Made by a program: the position numbers and the translations under genes. A DNA stretch of 5,231 nucleotides from Oscillospiraceae bacterium (GTDB taxonomy: Bacteria > Bacillota > Clostridia > Oscillospirales > Oscillospiraceae). The DNA lies in contig JAHHSD010000075.1 of the NCBI GenBank assembly GCA_020025425.1, positions 1 through 5,231 on the forward strand, in the 5' to 3' direction. How positions within the stretch are numbered: position 1 is the stretch's first letter; each line of letters starts with the position of its first letter. The notes under the pieces were generated by a model. The model worked only from the letters and a program-made list of their open reading frames with translations. It did no database searches and was not told the origin of the DNA. This document shows, one piece after another, positions 1 through 5,193 of the stretch.

Positions 1-396
1 CTGGTGATGAAGCCGGTGACCTATATGAACCTGTCCGGTGAGGCGGTGCGCCAGGCGGTGGACTTCTATAAGGTGCCCGCCGACCACGTGCTGGTGGTCT
101 CCGACGACACCGCCATGGCGGTGGGGCGGCTGCGTATCCGGACCAAGGGCTCGGCAGGGGGCCACAACGGCCTGAAAAACATCATCCAGCACCTGGGCAC
201 CGATCAGTTCCCCCGGCTGCGGGTGGGCGTGGGGGAGAAGCCCCACAAGGACTACGATCTGGCCGACTGGGTGCTGGGCAAGTTCCAGGGCGAGGACAAG
301 AAGGCCATCGACGCCGCGGTGGAGCGGGCGGCTGACGCCGTGGAGTGCATCCTCAAAGAGGGCTGCGACCGGGCCATGAACCGCTTCAACAGCTGA
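1..396 (+). CDS. pth: Peptidyl-tRNA hydrolase, C-terminal part (5' end outside window)
   Basis: Releases peptides from peptidyl-tRNAs that drop off the ribosome, recycling the tRNA in the cytoplasm. The frame is open from base 1, so the N-terminus, including the catalytic histidine near residue 20 of the family, lies upstream. About 131 residues are present. Visible motifs are KPVTYMNLSG (the Asn corresponds to E. coli Asn68), VVSDD (first Asp corresponds to catalytic Asp93), GSAGGHNGLKNII (Asn114 position) and LRVGVGEKP, followed by DWVLGKF and a helical C-terminal tail ending NRFNS. One oddity: the usual DDLDLPxG stretch reads DDTAMAVG, so the second conserved Asp and the Pro are replaced. 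The catalytic Asp remains, so I expect an active enzyme. The gene is followed after 12 bases by tadA, probably in the same transcript. The family call is firm. Confidence 0.96.
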   Translation: MVMKPVTYMNLSGEAVRQAVDFYKVPADHVLVVSDDTAMAVGRLRIRTKGSAGGHNGLKNIIQHLGTDQFPRLRVGVGEKPHKDYDLADWVLGKFQGEDKKAIDAAVERAADAVECILKEGCDRAMNRFNS

Positions 397-408
397 GGAG
401 GTCCGGAG

Positions 409-852
409 ATGGAGCACCAGGACTATATGCGCCGGGCCATGGAGCTGGCCGACCAGGCCGCCCGGCACGGGGACGTGCCGGTGGGCTGTGTCATCGTCCG
501 GGACGGGGAGATCATCGGCGAGGGCCGCAACCGGCGGGAGGAGCGGGGAGACGCCACCGCCCACGCGGAGCTGGAGGCCATCCGGGACGCCTGCGCTCGG
601 ACGGGGAGCTGGCGGCTCCACGGCTGCACCCTCTATGTGACCCTGGAGCCCTGCCCCATGTGCGCGGGGGGGATCGTCAACGCCCGGATCGACACGGTGC
701 GCTACGCCGCCCGGGACGAGAAGGCGGGGTGCTGCTGCTCGGTCCTCAACCTCTTTGAGGAGCGCTTCAACCACCACCCCCGGATCTACCAGGGCCCCAT
801 GGTCCGGGAGTGCGAGGAGCAGCTGAGCTCCTTCTTCCAGGCCCTGCGCTGA
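409..852 (+). CDS. tadA: tRNA-specific adenosine deaminase TadA
   Basis: Zinc-dependent deaminase that converts A34 to inosine in the wobble position of tRNA-Arg(ACG), allowing one tRNA to read several Arg codons. The protein has 147 residues, the usual TadA length. The cytidine/deoxycytidylate deaminase fold signatures are intact: AHAELEAI, giving zinc ligand His52 and proton-shuttle Glu54, and LEPCPMCAGGIV, giving zinc ligands Cys82 and Cys85. The N-terminal helix (MRRAMELADQA) and VPVGCVIV strand are typical, as is the GCCCSVLNLF segment after the zinc site. The ATG is supported by AGGAGG at 397-402, six bases upstream, which overlaps the end of pth. In many Firmicutes the SRP RNA gene and dnaX follow tadA, but neither is seen here. 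Confidence 0.96.
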   Translation: MEHQDYMRRAMELADQAARHGDVPVGCVIVRDGEIIGEGRNRREERGDATAHAELEAIRDACARTGSWRLHGCTLYVTLEPCPMCAGGIVNARIDTVRYAARDEKAGCCCSVLNLFEERFNHHPRIYQGPMVRECEEQLSSFFQALR

Positions 853-860
853 GCGGGGAA

Positions 861-952
861 TTTAATGCTTTTGTAACAACTGACGATGACTTATTTAACA
901 TTGGATGGGTATACTGATACTCGCAAGGCAAGAGTGCTTTTCATTTTATCCT
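861..952 (+). repeat. Copy A of a ~92-base intergenic repeat
   Basis: First of two related segments; the other is at 1107-1200. The first 40 bases match copy B at 32 positions without gaps. Shared blocks are TTTAAT, TTTTGTAACAA (ending 879), TGA, ATTTAACA (893-900), CGCAAG (922-927) and TTTCATTTT followed by ATCCTC. All blocks up to CGCAAG are offset by exactly 246 bases from their partners, and after that by 245 to 248 because of small indels. Part of this copy corresponds to a possible promoter and part to the start of a putative small RNA. Confidence 0.75.
886..915 (+). promoter_or_regulatory. Possible sigma-A promoter of unit A
   Basis: ATGACT (886-891, 4 of 6 to TTGACA), an 18-base spacer and TATACT (910-915) would start RNA near 922, at the conserved CGCAAG. 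Copy B has GTCACA and TATCAT at identical relative positions, which supports the reading. The better conserved TTGTAACAA (871-879) would lie around -51 to -43 and could be a regulator site. Alternatively TTGTAA or TGTAAC is itself the -35 of another sigma factor, but no matching -10 is clear. Confidence 0.4.
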
Positions 953-997
953 CCAATTCCAGGAGCTGATGGGTTTCCCGTCGGCTCCATATTTTTT
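922..997 (+). ncRNA. Putative small RNA A (~76 nt)
   Basis: Predicted from a possible promoter upstream and a terminator hairpin downstream. The 5' part (922-954) is AT-rich and expected to be single-stranded. It shares CGCAAG and TTTCATTTT...ATCCTC with putative RNA B. The segment 938-954 is complementary to GGAGGATAAAATGAAAA, an idealised ribosome binding site with start codon, as expected of an RNA that blocks translation initiation in trans. No Rfam family is recognised. It could instead be only the 3' untranslated end of the pth-tadA transcript. Confidence 0.4.
962..997 (+). terminator. Intrinsic terminator A
   Basis: A 12-base-pair stem (962-973 with 977-988) closes a TTT loop and is followed by ATA and six Ts (992-997). 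Two of the pairs are G-U in the plus-strand RNA and would be A-C mismatches in the opposite RNA. There is no T-run on the other side either, so the hairpin works only for plus-strand transcription. It would end the pth-tadA transcript, 110 bases after tadA, and/or putative small RNA A. Confidence 0.85.
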
Positions 998-1048
998 GCA
1001 AAAAAGGCGGCGGACCCCCGGTTTTCCGCGGCTGGCTGGGCCGTTGGC

Positions 1049-1062
1049 CGGGAAATTTCCCG
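1049..1062. promoter_or_regulatory. Palindrome 1, CGGGAAATTTCCCG
   Basis: Perfect 14-base palindrome in the GC-rich stretch between the two repeat units, about 70 bases upstream of the copy B promoter. It shares the GGAAATT core with the palindrome at 1079-1093, with centres about 30 bases (three helical turns) apart. This is compatible with paired dimer-binding sites for an unknown regulator. It could also be chance in a GC-rich spacer. Confidence 0.35.
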
Positions 1063-1078
1063 CGGCGGGGACTGAAAT

Positions 1079-1093
1079 CCCGGAAATTCCGGG
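1079..1093. promoter_or_regulatory. Palindrome 2, CCCGGAAATTCCGGG
   Basis: Perfect inverted repeat with 7-base arms around a central A. It ends 13 bases before repeat copy B begins. Together with the related palindrome at 1049-1062 it could form an operator upstream of the unit B promoter. No known regulator site is recognised. Confidence 0.35.
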
Positions 1094-1106
1094 GCAAAAA
1101 AGAGGA

Positions 1107-1200
1107 TTTAATCTTTTTGTAACAATTGAGGGTCACAAATTTAACAACTCGCCTTTATCATAAACTTCGCAAGAGACAATTCGTTTCATTTTCTATCCTC
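1107..1200 (+). repeat. Copy B of the ~92-base intergenic repeat
   Basis: Partner of 861-952. TTGTAACAA (1117-1125), ATTTAACA (1139-1146), CGCAAG (1168-1173), TTTCATTTT and TATCCTC are all kept in order and spacing. The sequence between the blocks has diverged, while the spacing has not, which suggests old duplication with selection on the blocks. As in copy A, a terminator hairpin follows. Confidence 0.75.
1132..1161 (+). promoter_or_regulatory. Possible sigma-A promoter of unit B
   Basis: GTCACA (1132-1137, 4 of 6 to TTGACA), an 18-base spacer and TATCAT (1156-1161, 4 of 6 to TATAAT). It aligns without gaps to the possible promoter of unit A. RNA would start near 1168, again at CGCAAG. Neither box is strong alone, so the support comes from the matched arrangement in both copies. 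Confidence 0.35.
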
Positions 1201-1253
1201 TTTATCAACGAAAAAAACCAGAGTGCCTTTAGAGCGGGCACTCTGGTTTTTTT
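1168..1253 (+). ncRNA. Putative small RNA B (~86 nt)
   Basis: Would run from the conserved CGCAAG to the T-run of terminator B. It has the same design as putative RNA A: an unstructured AT-rich 5' half, then a terminator hairpin. Bases 1184-1200 are complementary to GAGGATAGAAAATGAAA, again a ribosome binding site plus ATG plus AAA. It is separated from the downstream germination operon by the terminator, so it is unlikely to be only that operon's leader, although an attenuated leader cannot be excluded. Confidence 0.4.
1211..1253. terminator. Strong bidirectional intrinsic terminator B
   Basis: A perfect 17-base-pair inverted repeat: seven As plus CCAGAGTGCC (1211-1227), a nine-base loop (1228-1236), then GGCACTCTGG plus seven Ts (1237-1253). 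The flanking A and T runs make it functional on both strands. It closes putative small RNA B and insulates the germination operon from upstream transcription. Confidence 0.92.
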
Positions 1254-1273
1254 ATGCCCCAAATGCCCCGGAC

Positions 1274-1303
1274 GCATAAAAAACGGTCTGCGGCGGCACA
1301 CTA
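1274..1303 (+). promoter_or_regulatory. Forespore sigma-F/sigma-G type promoter of the germination operon
   Basis: GCATA (1274-1278), an 18-base spacer and CACACTA (1297-1303). The known B. subtilis sigma-G consensus is GHATR, about 18 bases, CATnnTA: the -35 matches fully and the -10 has one difference (C for T). The -35 also fits the sigma-F form GYWTA, whereas the -10 fits sigma-F less well. Transcription would begin near 1309-1311, giving a leader of only ~20 bases before the ATG at 1330. GerA-type receptor operons are known to be sigma-G-controlled in Bacillus, which agrees. Confidence 0.6.
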
Positions 1304-1329
1304 GCAGAAAATGGTGAGGAGGTCGGTGT

Positions 1330-2832
1330 ATGCAGCAGCGAGAACAGGGGCCGCATCCCCGTCAGGACCCCCGGTTTCCCCAGCCCCTGACCCTGGAAAA
1401 CCTGGAGGGGATCTTTGCGGACTGTGCGGACTTCCGCCGCCGGGAGGTCTGTCTGGGGGGCGACCTGGAGCGGCGGGCTGTTTTATGCTATGTGGACGGC
1501 ATGGCCAGGGGGGAGCGGCTCAACGACTATGTGCTCCGCCCCCTGGCCCAGGACCGGACGCTGGCACAGCGGGACCCGGAGGAGGTCTGGGCCCTGCTGG
1601 AGAGGGGCGCCCTCTACAATCTGGGGGTTCAGAGGAGGACGGAGCTGGACGGGGTGGTCAATGACGTGATCCGGGGCAGCTGTGTCCTCTTTCTGCCCGG
1701 CCGGGGGGATGTGCTCACCTTCTCGGTGGCCACGGAGGAGAAGCGCTCGGTGGGCGAGCCCACCAACGAGCCGGCGGTGAAGGGGGCCAGGGATTCCTTT
1801 GTGGAGTCCCTGCGCACCAATACCAGCCTGGTCCGCCGCCGGCTGGCCGCCCCGGAGCTGAAGGTGTGGGAGCAGATGGTGGGGCGGCAGTCCCTGACCA
1901 ATGTGGATGTGGTGTGGCTGGACGGCATTGCCGACCCGGCCATGGTAAAGCGGGTGCAGGAGCGGCTGGAGGCCATGGACATCGACGGCATCGAGTCGGC
2001 CGGGGACCTGGAGGAGTATCTCACCGACGGCTGGCACAGCCCCTTCCCCCTGCTGCCCTACACCCAGCGGCCCGACCGCTTCTGCCGGGGGCTGCTGGAC
2101 GGCCGGGTGGGCATCCTGTGCGACGGTCTGCCCATGGGCTGGCTGGCCCCGGGGACCTTGGCGGAGTTCTTCAAGACCGGACAGGACCGGTCCTACCACT
2201 GGATGGTGGCCTCGGCCCTGAGTCTGGTGCGGTACGCCTGCATGGCCCTGACCCTGCTGCTGCCCGGGCTGTATATCGCCCTGGTCACCTTTCACCCGGA
2301 GGCCATCCCGGTCCGTCTGGCCGAGTCCATCGCGGCGGCCAAGCAGGAGGTGCCCTTCTCCACGGTCTTTGAGGTCATTATCATGCTGCTGGCCTTCGAG
2401 GTGCTCCAGGAGGCGGGGCTCCGGCTGCCCACCCCCATCGGAGCCACGGTGTCCATCCTGGGTGGTCTGGTGGTGGGCAACGCGGCGGTCCAGGCCCATA
2501 TCGTGTCCCCCGCCGTCCTCATCGCCGTGGCCATCGCCGGTGTGGCGGGCTATACCCAGCCCTCCCAGGACCTGGCTGGGGCCCTGCGGCTGTGGCGGCT
2601 GCTGCTGGCCGTGCTGGCCAGCCTGGCCGGGGTGTTCGGCCTGGCTATGGGCTGCGGGGGGCTGATCTGCCATCTGGCCAGGCTGGAGAGCTTCGGCGTG
2701 CCCTACCTGGCCCCCTTTACCGCGGGGGCGGGGGTGGAGAGCCACCGGCCCAATCTGATCCGCCCGCCCCTCAAGACCCTGAAGTGGCGGGACGGAGCCA
2801 AGCACACGCGGAACAGGAGGAATCAGAGATGA
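1330..2832 (+). CDS. gerAA: Spore germination receptor A subunit (GerAA/GerA family)
   Basis: Subunit A of a germinant receptor in the spore inner membrane. With subunits B and C it senses nutrients and triggers germination. The protein has 500 residues, the usual family length. Residues 1-290 form the soluble domain with family motifs: NEPAVKGARDSFVESLRTN (146-164), LVRRRL (167-172) and GRVGILCDGLP (258-268). The membrane part has hydrophobic stretches near 293-320, 345-358, 372-407 and 420-449, with LPGLYIALVTFHPEAIP (311-327) and EVLQEAGLRLPTPIGATVSI (357-376), both highly typical. It ends with GVPYLAPF and a basic tail. The start is fixed by GAGGAGG at 1316-1322, seven bases before ATG. 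Its stop overlaps the next start (ATGA). Which nutrient is sensed cannot be told. GerA versus SpoVAF is settled toward GerA by the C and B genes next door. Confidence 0.94.
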   Translation: MQQREQGPHPRQDPRFPQPLTLENLEGIFADCADFRRREVCLGGDLERRAVLCYVDGMARGERLNDYVLRPLAQDRTLAQRDPEEVWALLERGALYNLGVQRRTELDGVVNDVIRGSCVLFLPGRGDVLTFSVATEEKRSVGEPTNEPAVKGARDSFVESLRTNTSLVRRRLAAPELKVWEQMVGRQSLTNVDVVWLDGIADPAMVKRVQERLEAMDIDGIESAGDLEEYLTDGWHSPFPLLPYTQRPDRFCRGLLDGRVGILCDGLPMGWLAPGTLAEFFKTGQDRSYHWMVASALSLVRYACMALTLLLPGLYIALVTFHPEAIPVRLAESIAAAKQEVPFSTVFEVIIMLLAFEVLQEAGLRLPTPIGATVSILGGLVVGNAAVQAHIVSPAVLIAVAIAGVAGYTQPSQDLAGALRLWRLLLAVLASLAGVFGLAMGCGGLICHLARLESFGVPYLAPFTAGAGVESHRPNLIRPPLKTLKWRDGAKHTRNRRNQR

Positions 2833-3911
2833 GGTGGAAGCTGCTGGCCCTGGCGGTCTGTCTGTCCCTGCTGACCGGCTGCGCCCTGCCCAGGAGCCGG
2901 GAGATGGGGGAGACCGCCCTCATGCGCACTTTGGGGGTGGACGGACCTGCGGGGCGGGTGACCGCCACCCTCTCCTCGGGCTGGCGGTCCAAGGGGGTCC
3001 AGGGAGATCAGGAGCCGCCCCTGGTGCTCTCCGCCCAGAGCCCATCCATCAGCGGGGCTGTGCTGGCCATGCGGGGGATGAGCGACAGCCAGGTATTCTG
3101 CGGCCATGTGGGTCAGCTGCTTCTGGGGGAGGAGCTGGCCTGTGATGGAGTGTGGGAGGTGCTGGAGTACGTCTGCCGCAGCGAGGAGCTGGGTCTGGGG
3201 ACCCAGCTCTGGCTGGTCCAGGGCGGCGAGGCTCAGGACGCCATGGAGGCGGCTAAGGACCAGGGGGTGGACCGGCGGCTGTCCGCCATCCAGGCCAACG
3301 GGGAGCTGGGGCGGCTGGTCTGCACCGTAGGCGAGACCATCACCGCCCTGCTGGAGGACGGCAGCGCTTACCTGCCCGCTCTGGCCGTGGAGGAGGGGCG
3401 TCAGCCCAGTCCGCTGACGGAGCGGGGCTACGGCGTGCTGAAGGACGGGGCCCTGGTCCTCTGGCTCACCGATGAGTCGGCGCGGGGGCTGGAGCTGGCC
3501 CAGGGCCGGCCCGGCCGGGAGCTGCTGGAGGTGGGGGACGCGGTGGTCCGGGTGGAGCGGTCCCGGCTGGGCTGCCGCCCGGTGCTGGAGGACGGTAAAG
3601 TGCGGGAATTGAAGCTGAGTCTGGAGCTGACCGTGTCAGTGGAGCAGGGGATCGTCCAAGACCCAGAGGTCTTGTGCGCCCAGGTGGAGCGGGAGGAGCT
3701 GAGAAAGGTGCTGGACACGGTGGCCCTCCTCCAGGATTACGGGGCCGACTGCCTGGGGCTGGGTCGGCGGGCCGCTTTGGCCTGTCCCCTGCGGAGCCGT
3801 CAGATCCTGGACGGCTGGGCGGAGGATTTCCCGGAGCTGGAGCTCCGGGGGAGCTGTCATGCCGTCCTGGGCGGCAGCCATGGAGAGGAGGTTGAACATG
3901 GGAGAAGATGA
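2829..3911 (+). CDS. gerAC: Spore germination receptor C subunit, lipoprotein (GerAC family)
   Basis: Lipoprotein subunit of the germinant receptor, anchored to the outer face of the spore inner membrane and needed for receptor function. The 360 residues are close to the family norm (~370). The N-terminus MRWKLLALAVCLSLLTGC is a lipoprotein signal with lipobox LTGC and lipidated Cys18. Next come ETALMRTLGVDG (28-39) and the N-terminal domain, with GHVGQLLLGEEL (92-103). The C-terminal domain starts around 195-226 with ERGYGVLKDGALVLWLTDE and ARGLELAQG. A helix with QDYGADCLGLGRRA (302-315) follows, then ILDGWAEDFPELELRGSCHAVL, which matches the usual C-terminal pattern of the family. AGGAGG at 2815-2820 lies eight bases before the ATG, which overlaps the gerAA stop by four bases. 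The 3' end overlaps gerAB by 14 bases, so translation is probably coupled. Confidence 0.9.
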   Translation: MRWKLLALAVCLSLLTGCALPRSREMGETALMRTLGVDGPAGRVTATLSSGWRSKGVQGDQEPPLVLSAQSPSISGAVLAMRGMSDSQVFCGHVGQLLLGEELACDGVWEVLEYVCRSEELGLGTQLWLVQGGEAQDAMEAAKDQGVDRRLSAIQANGELGRLVCTVGETITALLEDGSAYLPALAVEEGRQPSPLTERGYGVLKDGALVLWLTDESARGLELAQGRPGRELLEVGDAVVRVERSRLGCRPVLEDGKVRELKLSLELTVSVEQGIVQDPEVLCAQVEREELRKVLDTVALLQDYGADCLGLGRRAALACPLRSRQILDGWAEDFPELELRGSCHAVLGGSHGEEVEHGRR

Positions 3912-4968
3912 TCGTGTATCCATGCGCCAGTGGCTGGCGCTGGTGTGGGCCGGGATGCTGGGGGTGGCCCCCGAGCTGTTCCCCGGCAGATCCGCCGGCG
4001 GGGCGGCGGTGATCGTCCTCCTGCTGGTGTGGGCGGCCCTGGTGCTGCTGGGTCGGCTGTACCGCCCCCTGCTGGGTGAGGGCGGCCTGGCGGCCGGTCT
4101 GTGCGGCGCCTTTGGCACCGGTGCGGGGCGGATGTGTCTCCTTATATATATAGGATGGGGAGAGCTTCTGCTGACCCTCCACCTGACGGCCTGTGTGCAG
4201 AGACTGATGGACGCCGGGGAGCGGGACGGCGGGGTCCTCTTTTTTCTGACGGTGCTTGGGGGACTGTCCCTCTGGATGGCGTTGGGGCAGCTGGCCGCCC
4301 TGGGCCGGGCTGCCCAGCTGCTGGCCGGGGCCCTGAGCTGGACGGCGGGGATCGTGCTGCTCCTGTCCCTCACCCGGCTGCGGATGGTGAATCTGTTTGT
4401 CCCCGTGGAGGACAGCTGGAGGGGCGTCCTGGGACCGGTGGTGCGGATGCTGGGCTTTGCTCTGCCCGCCCTGTTCCTCCTGGACATCCAGGAGCGGGAG
4501 AAGGCCGGCTGGCTGTGGCGGCGCAGGAGCGGCTGGTGGCTCTTGGCTCTGGGCGCGGCCCAGCTGGTGATCCTGGGGGTCTTTGGGCCCCGGTTCTCCG
4601 GGGATATGGTGCGGCCCTTCTTCCAGCTGGCCAAGTGCGTGGGCGTGAAGGGGGGCTTCCAGCGGCTGGAGAGTGTGGTGACTGCCATCTGGACCTTTGG
4701 GGACCTGGCCCTGCTGGCCGGGACCCTGTGGGCGCTGAGCCGTCTGCTCCATAGACTGTGGCCCCAGATGAGCCGCAGAGGGTCGGCTGCCGGCCTGCTG
4801 ATCCCTGGGGCCGTCCTGGCGGGCCTTCTATTATATAGAGGTGGGGACGGCATGAGCTTTGCGGTGGGCCGTGTATTGCCCATTGGTACACTGATTTTAG
4901 GGGTGGGCGTGCCGGTATTGGCAAGCAGCATACTATCTTATAGAGAGAATCACCGGAAAGAGAGATAG
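3898..4968 (+). CDS. gerAB: Spore germination receptor B subunit, permease-like (GerAB family)
   Basis: Integral membrane subunit of the germinant receptor, a member of the APC transporter superfamily. The B subunit is the known germinant-binding component in Bacillus receptors. The 356 residues are mostly hydrophobic, with about ten membrane-spanning stretches. The start has the family's short polar lead VSMRQW before the first helix. The segment from residue 240 (PFFQLAKCVGVKGGFQRLESVVTAI and on through WTFGDLALLAG) matches the conserved loop and helix of GerAB proteins. An in-frame ATG at 3859 would add 13 residues, but it has no good ribosome binding site. ATG 3898 follows GAGGAGG (3885-3891) by six bases, so I chose it. 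Base use becomes AT-richer near 4141-4152 and after 4825, with ATA, TTA, CTA and AGA codons that are rare elsewhere here. Last gene of the A-C-B operon; no clear terminator follows. Confidence 0.9.
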   Translation: MGEDDRVSMRQWLALVWAGMLGVAPELFPGRSAGGAAVIVLLLVWAALVLLGRLYRPLLGEGGLAAGLCGAFGTGAGRMCLLIYIGWGELLLTLHLTACVQRLMDAGERDGGVLFFLTVLGGLSLWMALGQLAALGRAAQLLAGALSWTAGIVLLLSLTRLRMVNLFVPVEDSWRGVLGPVVRMLGFALPALFLLDIQEREKAGWLWRRRSGWWLLALGAAQLVILGVFGPRFSGDMVRPFFQLAKCVGVKGGFQRLESVVTAIWTFGDLALLAGTLWALSRLLHRLWPQMSRRGSAAGLLIPGAVLAGLLLYRGGDGMSFAVGRVLPIGTLILGVGVPVLASSILSYRENHRKER

Positions 4969-5086
4969 AGGATACGCAAATAGGGGAATGTGCCTGCATA
5001 TCTTGTGCCTTGATAAAGGGAGATGCGGTATATCTTGTTATCAGGAGAAAAGATGAGGAACAGCATGAAAAAATGCGAAAAAAGTG
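4969..5086. other. Intergenic stretch after the germination operon
   Basis: AT-rich spacer without a convincing gene. It holds two copies of ATATCTTGT (4998-5006 and 5030-5038). An imperfect hairpin (5008-5016 with 5038-5045, eight pairs and one bulged T) is also present. No T-run follows the hairpin, so it is not a standard intrinsic terminator. Where the germination operon transcript ends is unclear. The A-rich run at about 5067-5083 just before the promoter may act as an UP element. Confidence 0.4.
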
Positions 5087-5115
5087 TTGACAAAGGGGGC
5101 ATTCTTTGCTAATAT
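5087..5115 (+). promoter_or_regulatory. Strong sigma-A promoter, upstream of the pair (P1)
   Basis: Consensus TTGACA (5087-5092), a 17-base spacer and TAATAT (5110-5115), with an extended -10 TG at 5107-5108. A-rich sequence lies directly upstream. RNA would begin near 5122 and run rightward out of the window. There is no protein gene in the remaining 110 bases, so this likely serves a gene beyond the edge. Its strength and the second promoter behind it suggest a stable RNA operon. Confidence 0.85.
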
Positions 5116-5193
5116 ATTCAAGCACTCACGAGACGGGTCCTGAGCGGCCGGCAGCAGGTGAGCGCAAACCATTTCGGCACAGCTGCTGAGAAC

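Noticed and set aside
886..969. Plus-strand 27-codon ORF in repeat copy A
   Set aside because: No Shine-Dalgarno, runs into the terminator stem, and the aligned frame in copy B has no matching ATG.
1126..1317. Plus-strand ORF of 63 codons starting in repeat copy B
   Set aside because: No ribosome binding site, and it reads straight through the perfect terminator hairpin at 1211-1253. Best explained by the RNA and terminator structure.
853..1329. SRP RNA gene, often found after tadA in Firmicutes
   Set aside because: The conserved SRP RNA core (GGTCAGGTCCGGAAGG-like segment) is absent on both strands.
1483..2805. Long minus-strand open frame (440 codons) opposite gerAA
   Set aside because: It is rich in Gly, Gln, Pro and His and lacks any family motif. 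It is the antisense shadow of a GC-rich gene with strong family matches.
3859..3897. Upstream start for gerAB at 3859
   Set aside because: No good ribosome binding site there, whereas ATG 3898 has GAGGAGG at ideal spacing and gives the usual family N-terminus.
3466..4931. Minus-strand open frames of ~430 codons opposite gerAC and gerAB
   Set aside because: Pro/Arg/Ser/Gln-rich low-complexity translations without ribosome binding sites, antisense to well-supported genes.
5008..5045. Hairpin after gerAB as a terminator
   Set aside because: AT-rich stem with a bulge, a ~21-base loop and no following T-run.
4370..5125. Minus-strand frame of 251 codons reaching into the 3' gap
   Set aside because: No ribosome binding site; it runs through the strong plus-strand promoter at 5087-5115 and then antisense to gerAB with biased composition.
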